Shown here: in pieces, positions 49,207 through 58,449 of the stretch | Layout: each line of letters starts with the position of its first letter | Numbering within the stretch: position 1 is the first letter of the stretch | Assembly (NCBI RefSeq): GCF_010731615.1 | Contig: NZ_AP022618.1 | Coordinates: 3,224,001 to 3,288,000 of the forward strand | From: Mycolicibacterium insubricum | Lineage (GTDB): Bacteria > Actinomycetota > Actinomycetes > Mycobacteriales > Mycobacteriaceae | Direction: 5' to 3' | Length of the DNA stretch: 64,000 nucleotides | Position numbers and translations under genes: made by a program | Notes under the pieces: generated by a model | Database searches by the model: none | What the model was told of the DNA's origin: nothing | What the model saw: only the letters and a program-made list of their open reading frames with translations

Positions 49207-49769
49207 CCGCGCGGGTTGTCTGCGCGGGTTGTCTGCGCCAGAATCGCCTGGAACTTGGCCCGGTTGTGCCGAGCGTCGACCAGCGCGTCGTGGTTGTCGT
49301 CGGGCAGCGCCGGCAGCGCCGGGCGGCCCCGGTCCTCCCACAGTTGCTTCATCTCCCGGGTGAACCGGGGGATCTCGCGCGGCAGTCCGGTCATCGGGCC
49401 CCACAGCTGGGCCAGCACGACGTGGTCGTAGGCGCCGACCCAGGCCCACAGCTCGATGGGTTCGGCGAGCAGTGTAGTTCTGCGAGCACGAGGCCCAGCG
49501 ACGTCCGATTCGACCGGTTCGGGCCCGTCGATGCCGAAGAACTCCTCCAGGTCCTCCCGTATCCGGCGCCGCGACCGCCACACCTGCGACGACGGCGACG
49601 GCAGCTTGGGCAGCACGTGGGTGCGCACCCAGGGCCCGGCGTCGTCGGGGTTGAACTCGGTGGACACCGCGTAGTACTCACGGCCGTCCTCGGCCACCAC
49701 TCCGATGGAGATCAGCTCGATGGTGCGCCCGTCGTCGATGAACTCGGTGTCATAGAAGTACCGCACCAC
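49203..49769 (-). CDS. RNase AS, DEDD 3'-5' exoribonuclease (Rv2179c-like)
   Basis: A 188-residue DEDDh exonuclease of the RNase T/AS family; M. tuberculosis Rv2179c degrades adenylate-containing RNA as a dimer. Acidic residues are seen in YDTEFIDDG (DxE) and in [14 protein letters not shown] and NDALVDA-like [11 protein letters not shown]. Relative to the roughly 168-residue M. tuberculosis protein there is an insertion of about 15-20 residues between FFGIDG and [12 protein letters not shown]. It contains RARRTT at residues 94-99, encoded by a 21-bp sequence repeated in the gene at 54058. Its stop overlaps the end of sigC by four bases, convergently. Confidence 0.88.
   Translation of the reverse strand: MVRYFYDTEFIDDGRTIELISIGVVAEDGREYYAVSTEFNPDDAGPWVRTHVLPKLPSPSSQVWRSRRRIREDLEEFFGIDGPEPVESDVAGPRARRTTLLAEPIELWAWVGAYDHVVLAQLWGPMTGLPREIPRFTREMKQLWEDRGRPALPALPDDNHDALVDARHNRAKFQAILAQTTRADNPRG
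49472..49492 (-). repeat. 21-bp dispersed repeat, copy A, in frame in the RNase AS gene
   Basis: The minus strand reads CTCGTGCTCGCAGAACTACA plus one C, identical over 21 bases to 54177-54197; similarity continues for eight more bases with two mismatches. Both copies are read in the same codon phase as RARRTT. The copy lies in a protein insertion not expected in RNase AS. Confidence 0.8.
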
Positions 49770-49825
49770 GGCACCCTATCCGGCTTTCGCAGGTGGGACG
49801 GGTCGGCCGCTACCCTGGAGGGAAC

Positions 49826-51109
49826 ATGATGACGCGGCAGCCCGACACGGGTACAGAAGCGACCCTGCGGGGGCTGGCCGGCAGGCCGGCGTTCCGGGTG
49901 GTCGCGGCGATCGCTTTCCTGGCGGCGGGCTGGTGGCTGTATGCCCACGTGCCCTACCGCATCGATATCGACGTCTACCGGATGGGCGGGCGTGCGTGGC
50001 TGAACGACCAGCCGCTGTATGCGGCGACCTCGTTGTTCCACACCCGGCCGGGCATCAATCTGCCCTTCACCTATCCCCCGCTGGCGGCGATCTTCTTCGC
50101 GCCGTTCGCCTGGTTGCCGTTGCCGGCGGCCAGCGCCGCCATCACGGTGCTGACCCTGGTGCTGGTGGTGGTGTCGACGGGGCTGGTGCTGACCCGGCTC
50201 GACGTGTGCCCGGGCCGCCCGGCCGACCGCTGGTGGTTGGCGGTCGGGATCAGCGCCGTCGCGTCGGTGGCGCTGGAACCGCTGCACGCAACGTTCGACT
50301 TCGGCCAGATCAATGTGGTGCTGATGGCGCTGGTGATCGCCGACTGCGCGCCCCGGCGCACCCCCTGGCCGCGCGGCCTGCTGCTCGGCGTGGCCATCGC
50401 GCTGAAGCTCACGCCCGCGGTGTTCATCCTCTACTTCCTGCTGCGCCGCGACGTGCGGGCCGCCGTCACCTCGGGCATCACCTTCCTGGTGGCGACGGCG
50501 CTGGGGTTCGCGCTGGCCTGGAGCGATTCGGTGCGGTACTGGACGACGACGATCCACGACACCGACCGGATCGGGACGCCCACGCTGAACACCAACCAGA
50601 ACATCTCCGCCGCGCTGGCCCGGTTGGGCCTGGCCGCCGAGCCGCGGATGCTGATCTGGGCCGCGTGCACGCTGCTGGTGCTGGCGGCGACGGTGTGGGC
50701 CGGCCGCGGGGCCATGCGGGCGGGCCAGCCGATGCTGGCGCTGATCGCGGTGGCGCTGTTCGGCCTGGTGGTGTCGCCGGTGTCCTGGTCGCACCACTGG
50801 GTGTGGATCCTGCCGTCGCTGCTCACCACGGGCGTGTTGGCGGCCCGGTGGCGCAGTGTCGCGCTGTGGGTGATCACCGGCGCCGGGCTGGTGCTGGCCA
50901 CCAGCTACCCGATGCTGCTCATGCCCGAGCACCACGAGTCCGAGGCCGCGCTGTGGCGTCAGCTGGTCGGTACGTCGTATCTGTGGTGGGCGTTGGCGGC
51001 GATCGTGGCCATCGGGGCGGTCTGCCGCCGCCGCCCGGTCAGCCCGCCGCGGACTCCGGCAGTCGAGACGACGTCGGACTCGGCAGCTCCGGCGCTGCAG
51101 TCTCCTTGA
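49826..51109 (+). CDS. mptC: Alpha(1-2) mannosyltransferase (Rv2181/MptC type)
   Basis: A 427-residue GT87 family membrane mannosyltransferase with about 10-11 transmembrane segments. It adds alpha(1-2) mannose branches or caps to lipomannan/lipoarabinomannan using polyprenyl-phosphate mannose. The catalytic loop after the first helix reads [20 protein letters not shown], with Asp residues typical of GT-C enzymes, followed by [11 protein letters not shown]. Later landmarks are [11 protein letters not shown] and [14 protein letters not shown] 49826 has TGGAGGGA upstream; the length equals that of M. tuberculosis Rv2181. The last 71 bases overlap the convergent plsC gene. Confidence 0.92.
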   Translation: MMTRQPDTGTEATLRGLAGRPAFRVVAAIAFLAAGWWLYAHVPYRIDIDVYRMGGRAWLNDQPLYAATSLFHTRPGINLPFTYPPLAAIFFAPFAWLPLPAASAAITVLTLVLVVVSTGLVLTRLDVCPGRPADRWWLAVGISAVASVALEPLHATFDFGQINVVLMALVIADCAPRRTPWPRGLLLGVAIALKLTPAVFILYFLLRRDVRAAVTSGITFLVATALGFALAWSDSVRYWTTTIHDTDRIGTPTLNTNQNISAALARLGLAAEPRMLIWAACTLLVLAATVWAGRGAMRAGQPMLALIAVALFGLVVSPVSWSHHWVWILPSLLTTGVLAARWRSVALWVITGAGLVLATSYPMLLMPEHHESEAALWRQLVGTSYLWWALAAIVAIGAVCRRRPVSPPRTPAVETTSDSAAPALQSP

Positions 51110-51767
51110 GGCTGGCGGCGTAGACGTCGACGTACTCCTGGCCGGACAGCTCCATCAGGGCGTACATCACCTCGTCGATGACGGCGCGCTCGATGAACCG
51201 GTTGCCGGCCATGCCGTCGAAGCGGGAGAAGTCCATCGGCTTGCCGAACCGGACCTCGACCTTCCCGGACCGCAGGAAGCGGGCGCCGGGTGGGTTGACC
51301 ACGTTGGTGCCGACCATCGCCACCGGGATGACGGGCACACCGGTCTCCAGCGCGAGCCGGGCCAGCCCGGTCTTGCCCTTGTAGAGGCGGCCGTCGGGGC
51401 TGCGGGTGCCCTCGGGGTACATGCCGAGCAGCTTGCCCTGGTCCAGGATCCGCTTGGCGGTGTCCAGGGCGGCCTGCGCGGAGTCGGCGTCGGTGCGGTC
51501 GATCGGCACCTGGCCGACGACGGTGTAGAACCAGGCCAGGAACCGGCCCTTGACCCCGGTGCCGGTGAAGTACTCCTGCTTGGCCAGGAAGGTGATCCGG
51601 CGGCGCACCATCAGCGGCAGGAAGAAGCTGTCCATCACCGCCAGGTGGTTACTGGCCAGGATCGCCGACCCGTTGGACGGAAGATGCTCCAAGCCTTGGG
51701 TTTTCGGCCGCCCGATGACATAGAGCAGCGGACCCAGAAAGACGTACTTGAACAACCAGTACCACAT
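51039..51767 (-). CDS. 1-acyl-sn-glycerol-3-phosphate acyltransferase (PlsC family)
   Basis: A 242-residue acyltransferase acting at the membrane in phospholipid or glycolipid synthesis (Rv2182c equivalent). The catalytic box is NHLAVMD (H-x4-D), with [21 protein letters not shown] and the fourth block [13 protein letters not shown] hydrophobic N-terminus ([17 protein letters not shown]) probably dips into the membrane. ATG 51767 has GGGAGGG upstream. Its 3' end overlaps mptC convergently by 71 bases, and the overlapped part encodes the poorly conserved C-terminal tail. A 93-base gap separates it from the Cys-motif gene upstream. Confidence 0.92.
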   Translation of the reverse strand: MWYWLFKYVFLGPLLYVIGRPKTQGLEHLPSNGSAILASNHLAVMDSFFLPLMVRRRITFLAKQEYFTGTGVKGRFLAWFYTVVGQVPIDRTDADSAQAALDTAKRILDQGKLLGMYPEGTRSPDGRLYKGKTGLARLALETGVPVIPVAMVGTNVVNPPGARFLRSGKVEVRFGKPMDFSRFDGMAGNRFIERAVIDEVMYALMELSGQEYVDVYAASLKETAAPELPSPTSSRLPESAAG

Positions 51768-51860
51768 GTACCCTCCCGGATCTGCGCACCCGGAGGGCCC
51801 GCTGTGCCGTTGCACTCGACGTGCGCAACTCTACCCACCGCGCCTGCGGCGCGCTCATTC

Positions 51861-52283
51861 TCAGTCGTCAGTGGTTTCTTGGAGAATCACCGTGATCGGC
51901 TGGTACCGGCCGTTGGTGGCCCGGGCCGCGTCCTCGGCACCGGCCGGCTCGGCCGCCGGCGCCTCCGGCGGCCCGGTCGGCCGGTCCGGCGGCGGCGGGC
52001 TCGGCGCAGCCGCCGGGGCCCCCGGGTCGTCGACCTTGAGCATCGCCCGGACGATCGCCAGCAGCGCCACACTGTGCTCGCCGAGCGTGTCCAGCAGCGG
52101 GTGCTGCTCCCCGTTGATCAGCGCGACCAGGGCGCAGACCGGGCACCACACCTGCTGGCAGGGACCCTCGCCCGACCCGGCGGCCAGCGCCGCGGCGGCA
52201 CGCACCGCCGGATCGAGTCGGTCCAGAATCAGCTGCGCCAGTTGGCGCAGCTCGGGACCGATATCACCGTGCGAACCAGTCAC
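51861..52283 (-). CDS. Small Cys-motif protein of unknown function (Rv2183c-like)
   Basis: A protein of about 140 residues. The N-terminal half is helical with a conserved CQQVWCPVC cluster followed by ALVALINGEQHPLLDTLGEH. The C-terminal half is a Pro/Ala-rich linker ending in NGRYQPITVILQE. GTG 52283 overlaps the stop of the ArsA-like gene as GTGA and has GGAGGT about nine bases upstream. A GTG nine bases earlier would sit directly on that site and is less likely. The three Cys could bind a metal. Coupling to the ArsA-like ATPase suggests a shared process; function not known. Confidence 0.78.
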   Translation of the reverse strand: MTGSHGDIGPELRQLAQLILDRLDPAVRAAAALAAGSGEGPCQQVWCPVCALVALINGEQHPLLDTLGEHSVALLAIVRAMLKVDDPGAPAAAPSPPPPDRPTGPPEAPAAEPAGAEDAARATNGRYQPITVILQETTDD

Positions 52284-53524
52284 GCCGGCCACACCTCCGG
52301 ATTCGGTCGAAAACGCACGGTCAGTTCGGTGCCGCGAAGTGCGGCGTCGACGACGGTACAGCGGCGCAGCACCGACGCCAGCCGCACCCGTCGGCGTAGG
52401 CCACCGGTTCCGATGACCAGGTCATCGTCGACCCGGCCCAGCGTCAGGGAACCCGAGTCGACCTGTGGCAACTCTAGCCGCATCCGGTAGATGCTCCCCA
52501 GCCCCGACCCCGATTCCAGGTCGACGACCGGTCGCAGCGGGCCCGGCGGTGCCGCGCCGTTGCGGTAGACGACGGCGTCGAGCAGTTCCCCGAGCGACGC
52601 CGGGCCGATCGGTTCGCCCGGGAAGTGCGGCGCCAGCGCCAGCTCCACATCGCCGATGGTCACCGACAGCTCGGCCAGCACCCGCTGCTGTTCGTTGATC
52701 CGCGCGGCGTACCAGTCGAACGCCGGATGCTCCGGCAGGTTGCTGTACTCGTAGGAATCGTCCTGCAGCAGAACCTGGTTGACGATCAGCCGGTCGACCC
52801 GCACGCCCATCAGCGACAGTGCACCCAGGGTGCGGACGGCCTCGGCGGCCACCACCTTCTCCGGGGTCAGCACCAGGTGCGCGCCGACCCGGTCCCCCCG
52901 GCCGAGCAGCGCGCTCAGCCCGTCCATCCCGGCGGCCATCCGCTCCAGCAGCGTGACGACGGCGGCGCCGGACCGGTCGGTGACCGAGGACAGCCGGCGG
53001 TGCTGCGGCCAGGCCCGCTCCAGGTACAGCCCGAACGCGCCGGGCAGCGTCAGCATCCGCAGCGCGTCGGCGGTGGACGCGCAATCCACCACCACCAGGT
53101 CCCAGCGGCCACCGTCGGCCAGTTCGGCGACGGTGTGCAGACCCAGAACCTCCTGGATCCCGGGCAGCGCGGACAGCTCCTCGGGAGCCAGGTCGCCGAT
53201 CTCGGAGTCCGGGTAGCGCTGGGCGACCACCTCGGCGGCGCTACGCCAGCCCTGCTCCAGCAGCGCCAGGGTGTCCAGCGCGAGCGCGTCGAGGGGGCCG
53301 TCGAACTCGCCGTCGAGCACCCGCACCGCCGCGTCCGGGCCACCGGGCGGCACGTCGACGCCGAGGACGTCGCCCAGGGAATGCGCCTGGTCGGTGGAGA
53401 CGATCAGCACCCGCTCGCCGTCGCGGGCGGCCCGCACCGCCGTCGCGCAGGCCAGGGTGGACTTGCCCACCCCGCCCTTGCCGACGAACAGGGCGATTCT
53501 CGCGGCGCCGGGACTCGGGGTCAG
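52280..53524 (-). CDS. ArsA/Get3-like anion-transporting ATPase (Rv2184c-like)
   Basis: A deviant Walker A ATPase of about 414 residues. GKGGVGKST sits at the N-terminus, followed by VLIVSTDQAHSLGDVLG (switch I-like) and LVVVDCASTADALRML. The C-terminal part resembles the Get3/ArsA tail domain. No ATG, GTG or TTG exists before the P-loop: the first standard start codon (GTG 53470) encodes the Val inside it. Reading back in frame gives TPSPGAARIALFVGKGGVGK, and CTG at 53524 would overlap the upstream stop as CTGA. The start is therefore placed at CTG by inference. Likely a cytosolic ATPase coupled to membrane lipid or protein handling. Confidence 0.85.
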   Translation of the reverse strand: MTPSPGAARIALFVGKGGVGKSTLACATAVRAARDGERVLIVSTDQAHSLGDVLGVDVPPGGPDAAVRVLDGEFDGPLDALALDTLALLEQGWRSAAEVVAQRYPDSEIGDLAPEELSALPGIQEVLGLHTVAELADGGRWDLVVVDCASTADALRMLTLPGAFGLYLERAWPQHRRLSSVTDRSGAAVVTLLERMAAGMDGLSALLGRGDRVGAHLVLTPEKVVAAEAVRTLGALSLMGVRVDRLIVNQVLLQDDSYEYSNLPEHPAFDWYAARINEQQRVLAELSVTIGDVELALAPHFPGEPIGPASLGELLDAVVYRNGAAPPGPLRPVVDLESGSGLGSIYRMRLELPQVDSGSLTLGRVDDDLVIGTGGLRRRVRLASVLRRCTVVDAALRGTELTVRFRPNPEVWPA

Positions 53525-53955
53525 CCCTCGGCCCGCTTCTTCAGGTCCTTGAGCGCGGAATCGGTGAGCCGTCGCTCGGCCTTGCGCTTGAGCAGGCCGA
53601 TCATCGGGATCATCAGGTCGACCGACAGTTCATAGGTGACCTCGGTGCCGGTGCCCGCCGGCGCCAGCCGGTAGGCGCCGTCGAGGGCCCGCAGCAGCGA
53701 GCTGGACACCAGCCACCAGCGCACCCAGCTGCGGTCCGCGGCCCACTCGTACTCCAGCACCATGGTGTCGGAGAGCACCGTGGCGTCCAACACCAGCCGC
53801 GCCGTTTTGGGGTTGCCGTCGGCGAAGGTCTCCAGGACCTCGGTCTCCTTGTACTCCTTGACCCACTCCGGGTAGGAGCCGATGTCGGCGATGACGTCCA
53901 TCACCGTCGCCGGGTCCGCCTCGATGTAGATGGTCTGTGCCGTCTTGTCCGCCAC
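53521..53955 (-). CDS. SRPBCC family protein (Rv2185c-like)
   Basis: A 144-residue START/Bet v1-like protein. It begins ADKTAQTIYIEADPATVMDV, with the family pattern IADIGSYPEWVKEY, MVLEYEW and the long C-terminal helix IGLLKRKAERRLTDSALKDLKK. GTG 53955 is the start. It probably binds a hydrophobic ligand in the cytoplasm. It precedes the ArsA-like gene with a four-base overlap and follows a second SRPBCC gene by about 100 bases, so two lipid-binding proteins, an ATPase and an acyltransferase are grouped. Confidence 0.85.
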   Translation of the reverse strand: MADKTAQTIYIEADPATVMDVIADIGSYPEWVKEYKETEVLETFADGNPKTARLVLDATVLSDTMVLEYEWAADRSWVRWWLVSSSLLRALDGAYRLAPAGTGTEVTYELSVDLMIPMIGLLKRKAERRLTDSALKDLKKRAEG

Positions 53956-54057
53956 GTCTGCGCTGCCTGTCTGGTTGTCCGGCGCCGGTCACTGCTGCGC
54001 CGCTGAAGCCGGAAGGTTTGGGGAAAACGGTACCCGCCCGGCGCGGCGGCGGGTCGG

Positions 54058-54495
54058 TCAGGACGCCGGCGGCATGCCGACGCCGCGGCCCCGCTCCAGC
54101 TCCGCCTTGACCTCGAAAGACATTTTCTTGCCGGCCACCCGGCGCCGGTGGTTCAGCTCGGCAAGGTCGGCGGGCCGTGTAGTTCTGCGAGCACGAGCCT
54201 TACCGGTGGCACCGGCGAGATCGAGGGTGGCGGTATCGGCGACGCCCGTGGGTTCGGCGTGCAGGAAGTAGTGCAGGATCACCCCGTCGAGCTCGGGCTC
54301 CAGCCAGATCTCCATGGTCCCGGTCAGCGGCCCGGCGACCTGCCAGCGAACGCCGGCCGGTCCGCGCTCCTCGATGACCGTCAACCGCAGATCGGGCCAC
54401 CACCGCCGCCAGCGGGCGGGGTCGCCGACGACCGCACCGACGAGGGCGGGATCGGCGGCCACGAACGTCTCGTCGGCGATCTGGTAGCTGTTCAT
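54058..54495 (-). CDS. SRPBCC-like protein with in-frame repeat (Rv2186c-like)
   Basis: A 145-residue protein of the polyketide cyclase/dehydrase (SRPBCC) type, with [38 protein letters not shown] and a final helix [23 protein letters not shown]. Compared with the M. tuberculosis protein (about 129 residues from memory) it is longer by roughly the length of a Thr/Ala/Arg-rich stretch around residues 90-112. That stretch includes RARRTT, encoded by the 21-bp repeat. It is the first gene of the minus-strand group that ends with plsC and is divergent from fadD15. Confidence 0.8.
   Translation of the reverse strand: MNSYQIADETFVAADPALVGAVVGDPARWRRWWPDLRLTVIEERGPAGVRWQVAGPLTGTMEIWLEPELDGVILHYFLHAEPTGVADTATLDLAGATGKARARRTTRPADLAELNHRRRVAGKKMSFEVKAELERGRGVGMPPAS
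54177..54197 (-). repeat. 21-bp dispersed repeat, copy B, in frame in an SRPBCC gene
   Basis: Identical over 21 bases to 49472-49492 and in the same codon phase (RARRTT). It lies in the linker between the beta sheet and the last helix of the SRPBCC fold, a position likely to tolerate extra residues. Confidence 0.8.
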
Positions 54496-54597
54496 CGGGC
54501 TAGCTTCACATACCGGTCCAAGGTGAGCACAGTCACACTCGGTCGAGGCGGGTGTCTAAGCTATCCGACAGCAACCACACCGGAAGAGGTTTTGCCC

Positions 54598-56403
54598 GTG
54601 CGCGAATTCAATGCCCCCGCGTCCTTTGTCGTCGGCGAACAGGACAACGTGGTATCGGCGGTCTACGAGAACGCGGCGACGCATCCGGACTACCCGATCT
54701 ATCAACGATTGATCGACGGCGTCTGGACCAACGTCAGCTGCGCGCAGGCCGCCGACCAGATCCGCAGTGTGGCCCGCGGCCTGATCGCCCGCGGCGTGGT
54801 CCCCGGCGACCGGGTGGCGCTGCTGTCGGCGACCCGCTACGAGTGGGCCATCCTGGACCTGGCGATCCTGTCCGTCGGCGCGCTGACCGTGCCGATCTAC
54901 GAGACCTCGTCCTCGGACCAGATCCAGTGGGTGCTGGAGGATTCCGGCGCGGTGCTGCTGTTGGCGGAGACCGACGAGCACCGCGAGATGGCCGAGAAGC
55001 TGGCCCCGGGGCTGCCCGCCCTGCGCGCCATCCTGCAGATCGAGGGATCCGGCCCGTCGGCCATCGAGACGCTGACCGTCGACGGCGCCGACGTCGAACC
55101 GGCTGAGGTGCAGCGCCGGGTGTCCGGGCTGCGCGCCTCGGATCCGGCCACCATGATCTACACCTCGGGCACCACCGGCCGGCCCAAGGGCTGCCAGCTG
55201 ACGCACTCCAACCTGATCTACGAGATCCGGGGCGCCAAGGACGCGGTGCCGGACCTGCTCAAGCAGTCGCAGCGTTTGCTGGTGTTCCTGCCGCTGGCGC
55301 ACGTGCTGGCCCGGGCGATCGCCATGGCGGCCATGCACAACCGGGTGACGGTCGGCTTCACCAGCGACATTAAGAACCTGATCCCGATGTTCGCGGTGTT
55401 CAAGCCGACCATCGTGGTGTCGGTGCCGCGGGTGTTCGAGAAGGTCTACAACACCGCCGAGCAGAACGCCTTCAACGCCGGCAAGGGCAAGATCTTCCAC
55501 ATCGCCGCCGACACCGCCATCGCCTGGAGCGAGGCGCTGGACACCCCCGGCGGCCCGGGCCTGCTGCTGCGCGCCAAGCACGCGCTGTTCGACAAGCTGG
55601 TCTATCACAAGCTCAAGGCCGCCCTCGGTGGCGACTGCGTGGCCTCGATCTCCGGCGGCGCGCCGCTGGGCGCCCGGTTGTGCCACTTCTACCGCGGCGT
55701 CGGGCTGACCATCTACGAGGGCTACGGACTGACCGAGACGTGTGCGGCCATCACGGTGAACCGGATGGACGACATGCGGGTCGGCACCGTCGGCAAGCTG
55801 CTGGGCGGCAACAGCATGCGCATCGCCGACGACGGCGAGGTGCTGGTCCGCGGCGGCGTGGTGTTCCACGGTTACTGGCAGAACGAGAAGGCCACCGCCG
55901 ACGCCGTGCACGACGGCTGGTTCTACACCGGTGACATCGGCACCGTCGACGACGACGGGTTCCTGAAGATCACCGGCCGCAAGAAGGAGATCATCGTCAC
56001 CGCCGGCGGCAAGAACGTCGCGCCGGCCGTGCTGGAGGACCAGCTGCGGGCGCACCCGCTGATCTCCCAGGCGATGGCCGTCGGTGATGCGCAGCCGTTC
56101 ATCGCCGCGCTGATCACCATCGACCCGGAGGCCTGGCCGGCGTGGAAGGAACACCACGGCAAGGCCGCCGACGCAACCGTCGGTGAGCTGGCGACCGACC
56201 CGGATCTGACCGCCGAGATCGACCGCGCGATCGAGAACGCCAACGCGGCGGTGTCCCATGCCGAGTCGATCCGCAAGTTCGTCATCCTGCCGGTGGACTT
56301 CACCGTCGAGACCGGCGAGCTCACCCCCACGCTGAAGCTCAAGCGCAACGTGGTGGCCGAGAAGTTCGCCGACGCGATCGAGGGCCTGTACGCCAAGCAC
56401 TGA
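54598..56403 (+). CDS. fadD15: FadD15, long-chain fatty-acyl-CoA ligase
   Basis: A 601-residue AMP-forming acyl-CoA synthetase matching the length of M. tuberculosis FadD15. It shows the P-loop [14 protein letters not shown], the linker-region [35 protein letters not shown] and NVAPAVLE. The long middle segment with the membrane-association features of ACSL enzymes is present ([20 protein letters not shown]). GTG 54598 has GAAGAGG upstream and gives the N-terminus [16 protein letters not shown]. It is divergent from the SRPBCC gene and convergent with pimB (12 bases between stops). Confidence 0.94.
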   Translation: MREFNAPASFVVGEQDNVVSAVYENAATHPDYPIYQRLIDGVWTNVSCAQAADQIRSVARGLIARGVVPGDRVALLSATRYEWAILDLAILSVGALTVPIYETSSSDQIQWVLEDSGAVLLLAETDEHREMAEKLAPGLPALRAILQIEGSGPSAIETLTVDGADVEPAEVQRRVSGLRASDPATMIYTSGTTGRPKGCQLTHSNLIYEIRGAKDAVPDLLKQSQRLLVFLPLAHVLARAIAMAAMHNRVTVGFTSDIKNLIPMFAVFKPTIVVSVPRVFEKVYNTAEQNAFNAGKGKIFHIAADTAIAWSEALDTPGGPGLLLRAKHALFDKLVYHKLKAALGGDCVASISGGAPLGARLCHFYRGVGLTIYEGYGLTETCAAITVNRMDDMRVGTVGKLLGGNSMRIADDGEVLVRGGVVFHGYWQNEKATADAVHDGWFYTGDIGTVDDDGFLKITGRKKEIIVTAGGKNVAPAVLEDQLRAHPLISQAMAVGDAQPFIAALITIDPEAWPAWKEHHGKAADATVGELATDPDLTAEIDRAIENANAAVSHAESIRKFVILPVDFTVETGELTPTLKLKRNVVAEKFADAIEGLYAKH

Positions 56404-56415
56404 CCCGGTGCAGGC

Positions 56416-57552
56416 TCAGCCCGTCAGCAGCTCCGACATCCGAGTGGCCAGCCGGGGCCACTGCCAGCGCGCACACACCCAGTCCCGGCCGGCCGCGCCG
56501 ACGGCGGCGGACCGGGCCGGGTCGGCCAGCAGGTCGCCGATGGCATCGATGATCTGGTCCAGGTCGCGGCCGTCGACGACGGTGCCGGTGCGGCCGTCGA
56601 CCACGGTTTCCGGTGCGCCCCCGGAGTTTCCGGCCACCACCGGGACGCCGGTCGCCGAGGCCTCCAGGAACACGATGCCCAGGCCCTCGACGTCCAGGCC
56701 GGCGCCGCGGGTACGGCACGGCATGGCGAACACGTCGCCCAGGGCGTAGTGCGCGGGCAGTTCGTCGGTGGGCACGCTGCCGGTGAACACCACGTGGTCG
56801 GCGACGCCGTGTTCGGCGGCCAGAGCCTGCAGATGCTCCCGGTACGGTCCCCCGCCGACGATCACCAACACCGCGCCATCGACCCGGCGGCGCAGCTGCG
56901 ACAGCGCGCGGATCAGCATGTCCTGGCCCTTGCGGGGCACCAGCCGGGAGACGCACACCACCGTCGGTGCGTCGCCGAGTCGGTAGCGCTCCCGCAGCAC
57001 CGCGCGGGCGGCCGGGTCGGGCCGGAAGTGGTCGGTGTCCACCCCGGGCGGCAGGTGCTCGAGACCGGCGTGCGGGCCGAACGCCGCGGCGAACCGGCGT
57101 CGCGTGTAGTGCGAGACGAAGGTGATCACGTCGGTGCTGTCCCCGATCCGGCGCAGCGCGGAGGCGGCCACCGGCAGCATGGACCAGCCGACCTCGTGGC
57201 CGTGGGTGCTGGCTACCACCCGCCGGGCCCCGGCGCCGCGGGCGCGGTCGGCCAGCAGCGCCAGCGGAGCGGCCGCGCCGAACCACACGGTCTCGATGCC
57301 GCGCTCGGCGATCAGCGCCCGCATCCGGGCGTCGACCATGGGCTCGGGCAGCATCAGTGTGCTCCGGTGGCGGACGATGGTGATCCCGCGGGCGGCGACG
57401 CGTTCGTCGTACTCGGCGCTGCCCTTCCACCGCGGTGCGTACACGGTCAGCTCGTGCTCACCGGCCATCCGGGTGACCAGTTGTTCCAGGTAGGACTGGA
57501 TGCCACCCGGGCGGGGTGGGTAGTCATTGCTGACCAGGAGGATGCGCGTCAT
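56416..57552 (-). CDS. pimB: PimB, GDP-mannose-dependent mannosyltransferase
   Basis: A 378-residue GT4 glycosyltransferase that adds the second mannose to phosphatidylinositol monomannoside (PimB', Rv2188c equivalent) on the cytosolic face of the membrane. The N-terminus MTRILLVSNDYPPRPGGIQS has the acceptor-site glycine loop, CVSRLVPRKGQDMLIRAL carries the nucleotide phosphate contact, and EGLGIVFLEASATGVPVVAG is the ExxxxxxxE motif. Length and motifs are normal. Confidence 0.94.
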   Translation of the reverse strand: MTRILLVSNDYPPRPGGIQSYLEQLVTRMAGEHELTVYAPRWKGSAEYDERVAARGITIVRHRSTLMLPEPMVDARMRALIAERGIETVWFGAAAPLALLADRARGAGARRVVASTHGHEVGWSMLPVAASALRRIGDSTDVITFVSHYTRRRFAAAFGPHAGLEHLPPGVDTDHFRPDPAARAVLRERYRLGDAPTVVCVSRLVPRKGQDMLIRALSQLRRRVDGAVLVIVGGGPYREHLQALAAEHGVADHVVFTGSVPTDELPAHYALGDVFAMPCRTRGAGLDVEGLGIVFLEASATGVPVVAGNSGGAPETVVDGRTGTVVDGRDLDQIIDAIGDLLADPARSAAVGAAGRDWVCARWQWPRLATRMSELLTG

Positions 57553-57563
57553 CGCCGATCAGG

Positions 57564-58421
57564 TTAGCGCTCGGCCGCCGCGCGCCAACCGGCGAGCAGT
57601 TCGCGCCCGGTCGCGCCGAACACCTGCGTCAACGCGACACCGGCGTCGGGGTGTCCCGCGCCGGCGGCCCGGGCGTAGAACTCCCGCAGCCGGTCCGGGC
57701 CGCCGCGGGCGGCCAGGTAGCGGGCGAAACCCCAGGCCCGGTCGTAGGCAGCGGACAGCTGCGCGGGGTCGGTGGCGGTGAAGTCGGCATCGGCGGGCAG
57801 CCGGTCCGGGACCGGTGCGGTGCCCGGCGCCGGGGCCGGGCGGGCCACATAGTCGGCGACGCCCTCCTGCACCCAGCGGGCCGCGTCGGTGTCGGTGACG
57901 GCGCGGGTGGCGTAGTGGAAGAGCTCATGGGTCAACACGATTCGGAAGTCCTGCTCGGAGATCTGAAGTACGCCGGGGGCCAGGACGATCCGCGCGCCGG
58001 TGGCCGTGCGGGTGGCGGCGTCGATGTGGTCGGCGACGGCCGCAGCGGCGATGTCGGCGCCGGCCAGTCCGGTCCGGTGGGCGAATTCGGTTCCGGTGTC
58101 GGTGATCTCGACGACGATCTCACGCGGCCAGTCGGGACCCCAGAATGCGTCGACGGCGCCGGCGGCCGCGCCGATGTCGGCGGTGACCCGGATGGCGACG
58201 GCCGCGCCAGGGCCGCCGGGGGCGGCCGGGACTCCGATGAATCGCAGCGTGCGCCCGTCGGGCAGGGTCGGGGCGATGCTCACCGGGCCGGTGTACGCCG
58301 GCGGGGGGCTCGGCCGTGGCGCAGCGGAATCGGGGTGGGTGTGACCGGCCGTCAGCGGTGCCGCGATACCGATGCAGGCGAGGAAGACGCCGGCCAACAG
58401 CGACCGCAGCCGGTCGGCCAC
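57564..58421 (-). CDS. Exported HExxH metalloprotease-like protein (Rv2189c-like)
   Basis: A protein of about 285 residues with an N-terminal hydrophobic signal (LRSLLAGVFLACIGIAAPLTAG) and a zinc-protease motif LTHELFHYATRA (HExxH). This is followed by a second Glu in WVQEGVADYVARP, typical of gluzincin-like peptidases. The domain layout (NTF2-like or basic secretory region, then peptidase) suggests an extracytoplasmic protein. GTG 58421 was chosen because it immediately precedes the signal peptide; the frame is open farther upstream into ripC. It lies directly after ripC, so it may be coexpressed with the wall hydrolase. Substrate unknown. Confidence 0.8.
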   Translation of the reverse strand: MADRLRSLLAGVFLACIGIAAPLTAGHTHPDSAAPRPSPPPAYTGPVSIAPTLPDGRTLRFIGVPAAPGGPGAAVAIRVTADIGAAAGAVDAFWGPDWPREIVVEITDTGTEFAHRTGLAGADIAAAAVADHIDAATRTATGARIVLAPGVLQISEQDFRIVLTHELFHYATRAVTDTDAARWVQEGVADYVARPAPAPGTAPVPDRLPADADFTATDPAQLSAAYDRAWGFARYLAARGGPDRLREFYARAAGAGHPDAGVALTQVFGATGRELLAGWRAAAER

Positions 58422-58449
58422 CTGGCCGCGGCGGGTTGGTAGCGGCGGG

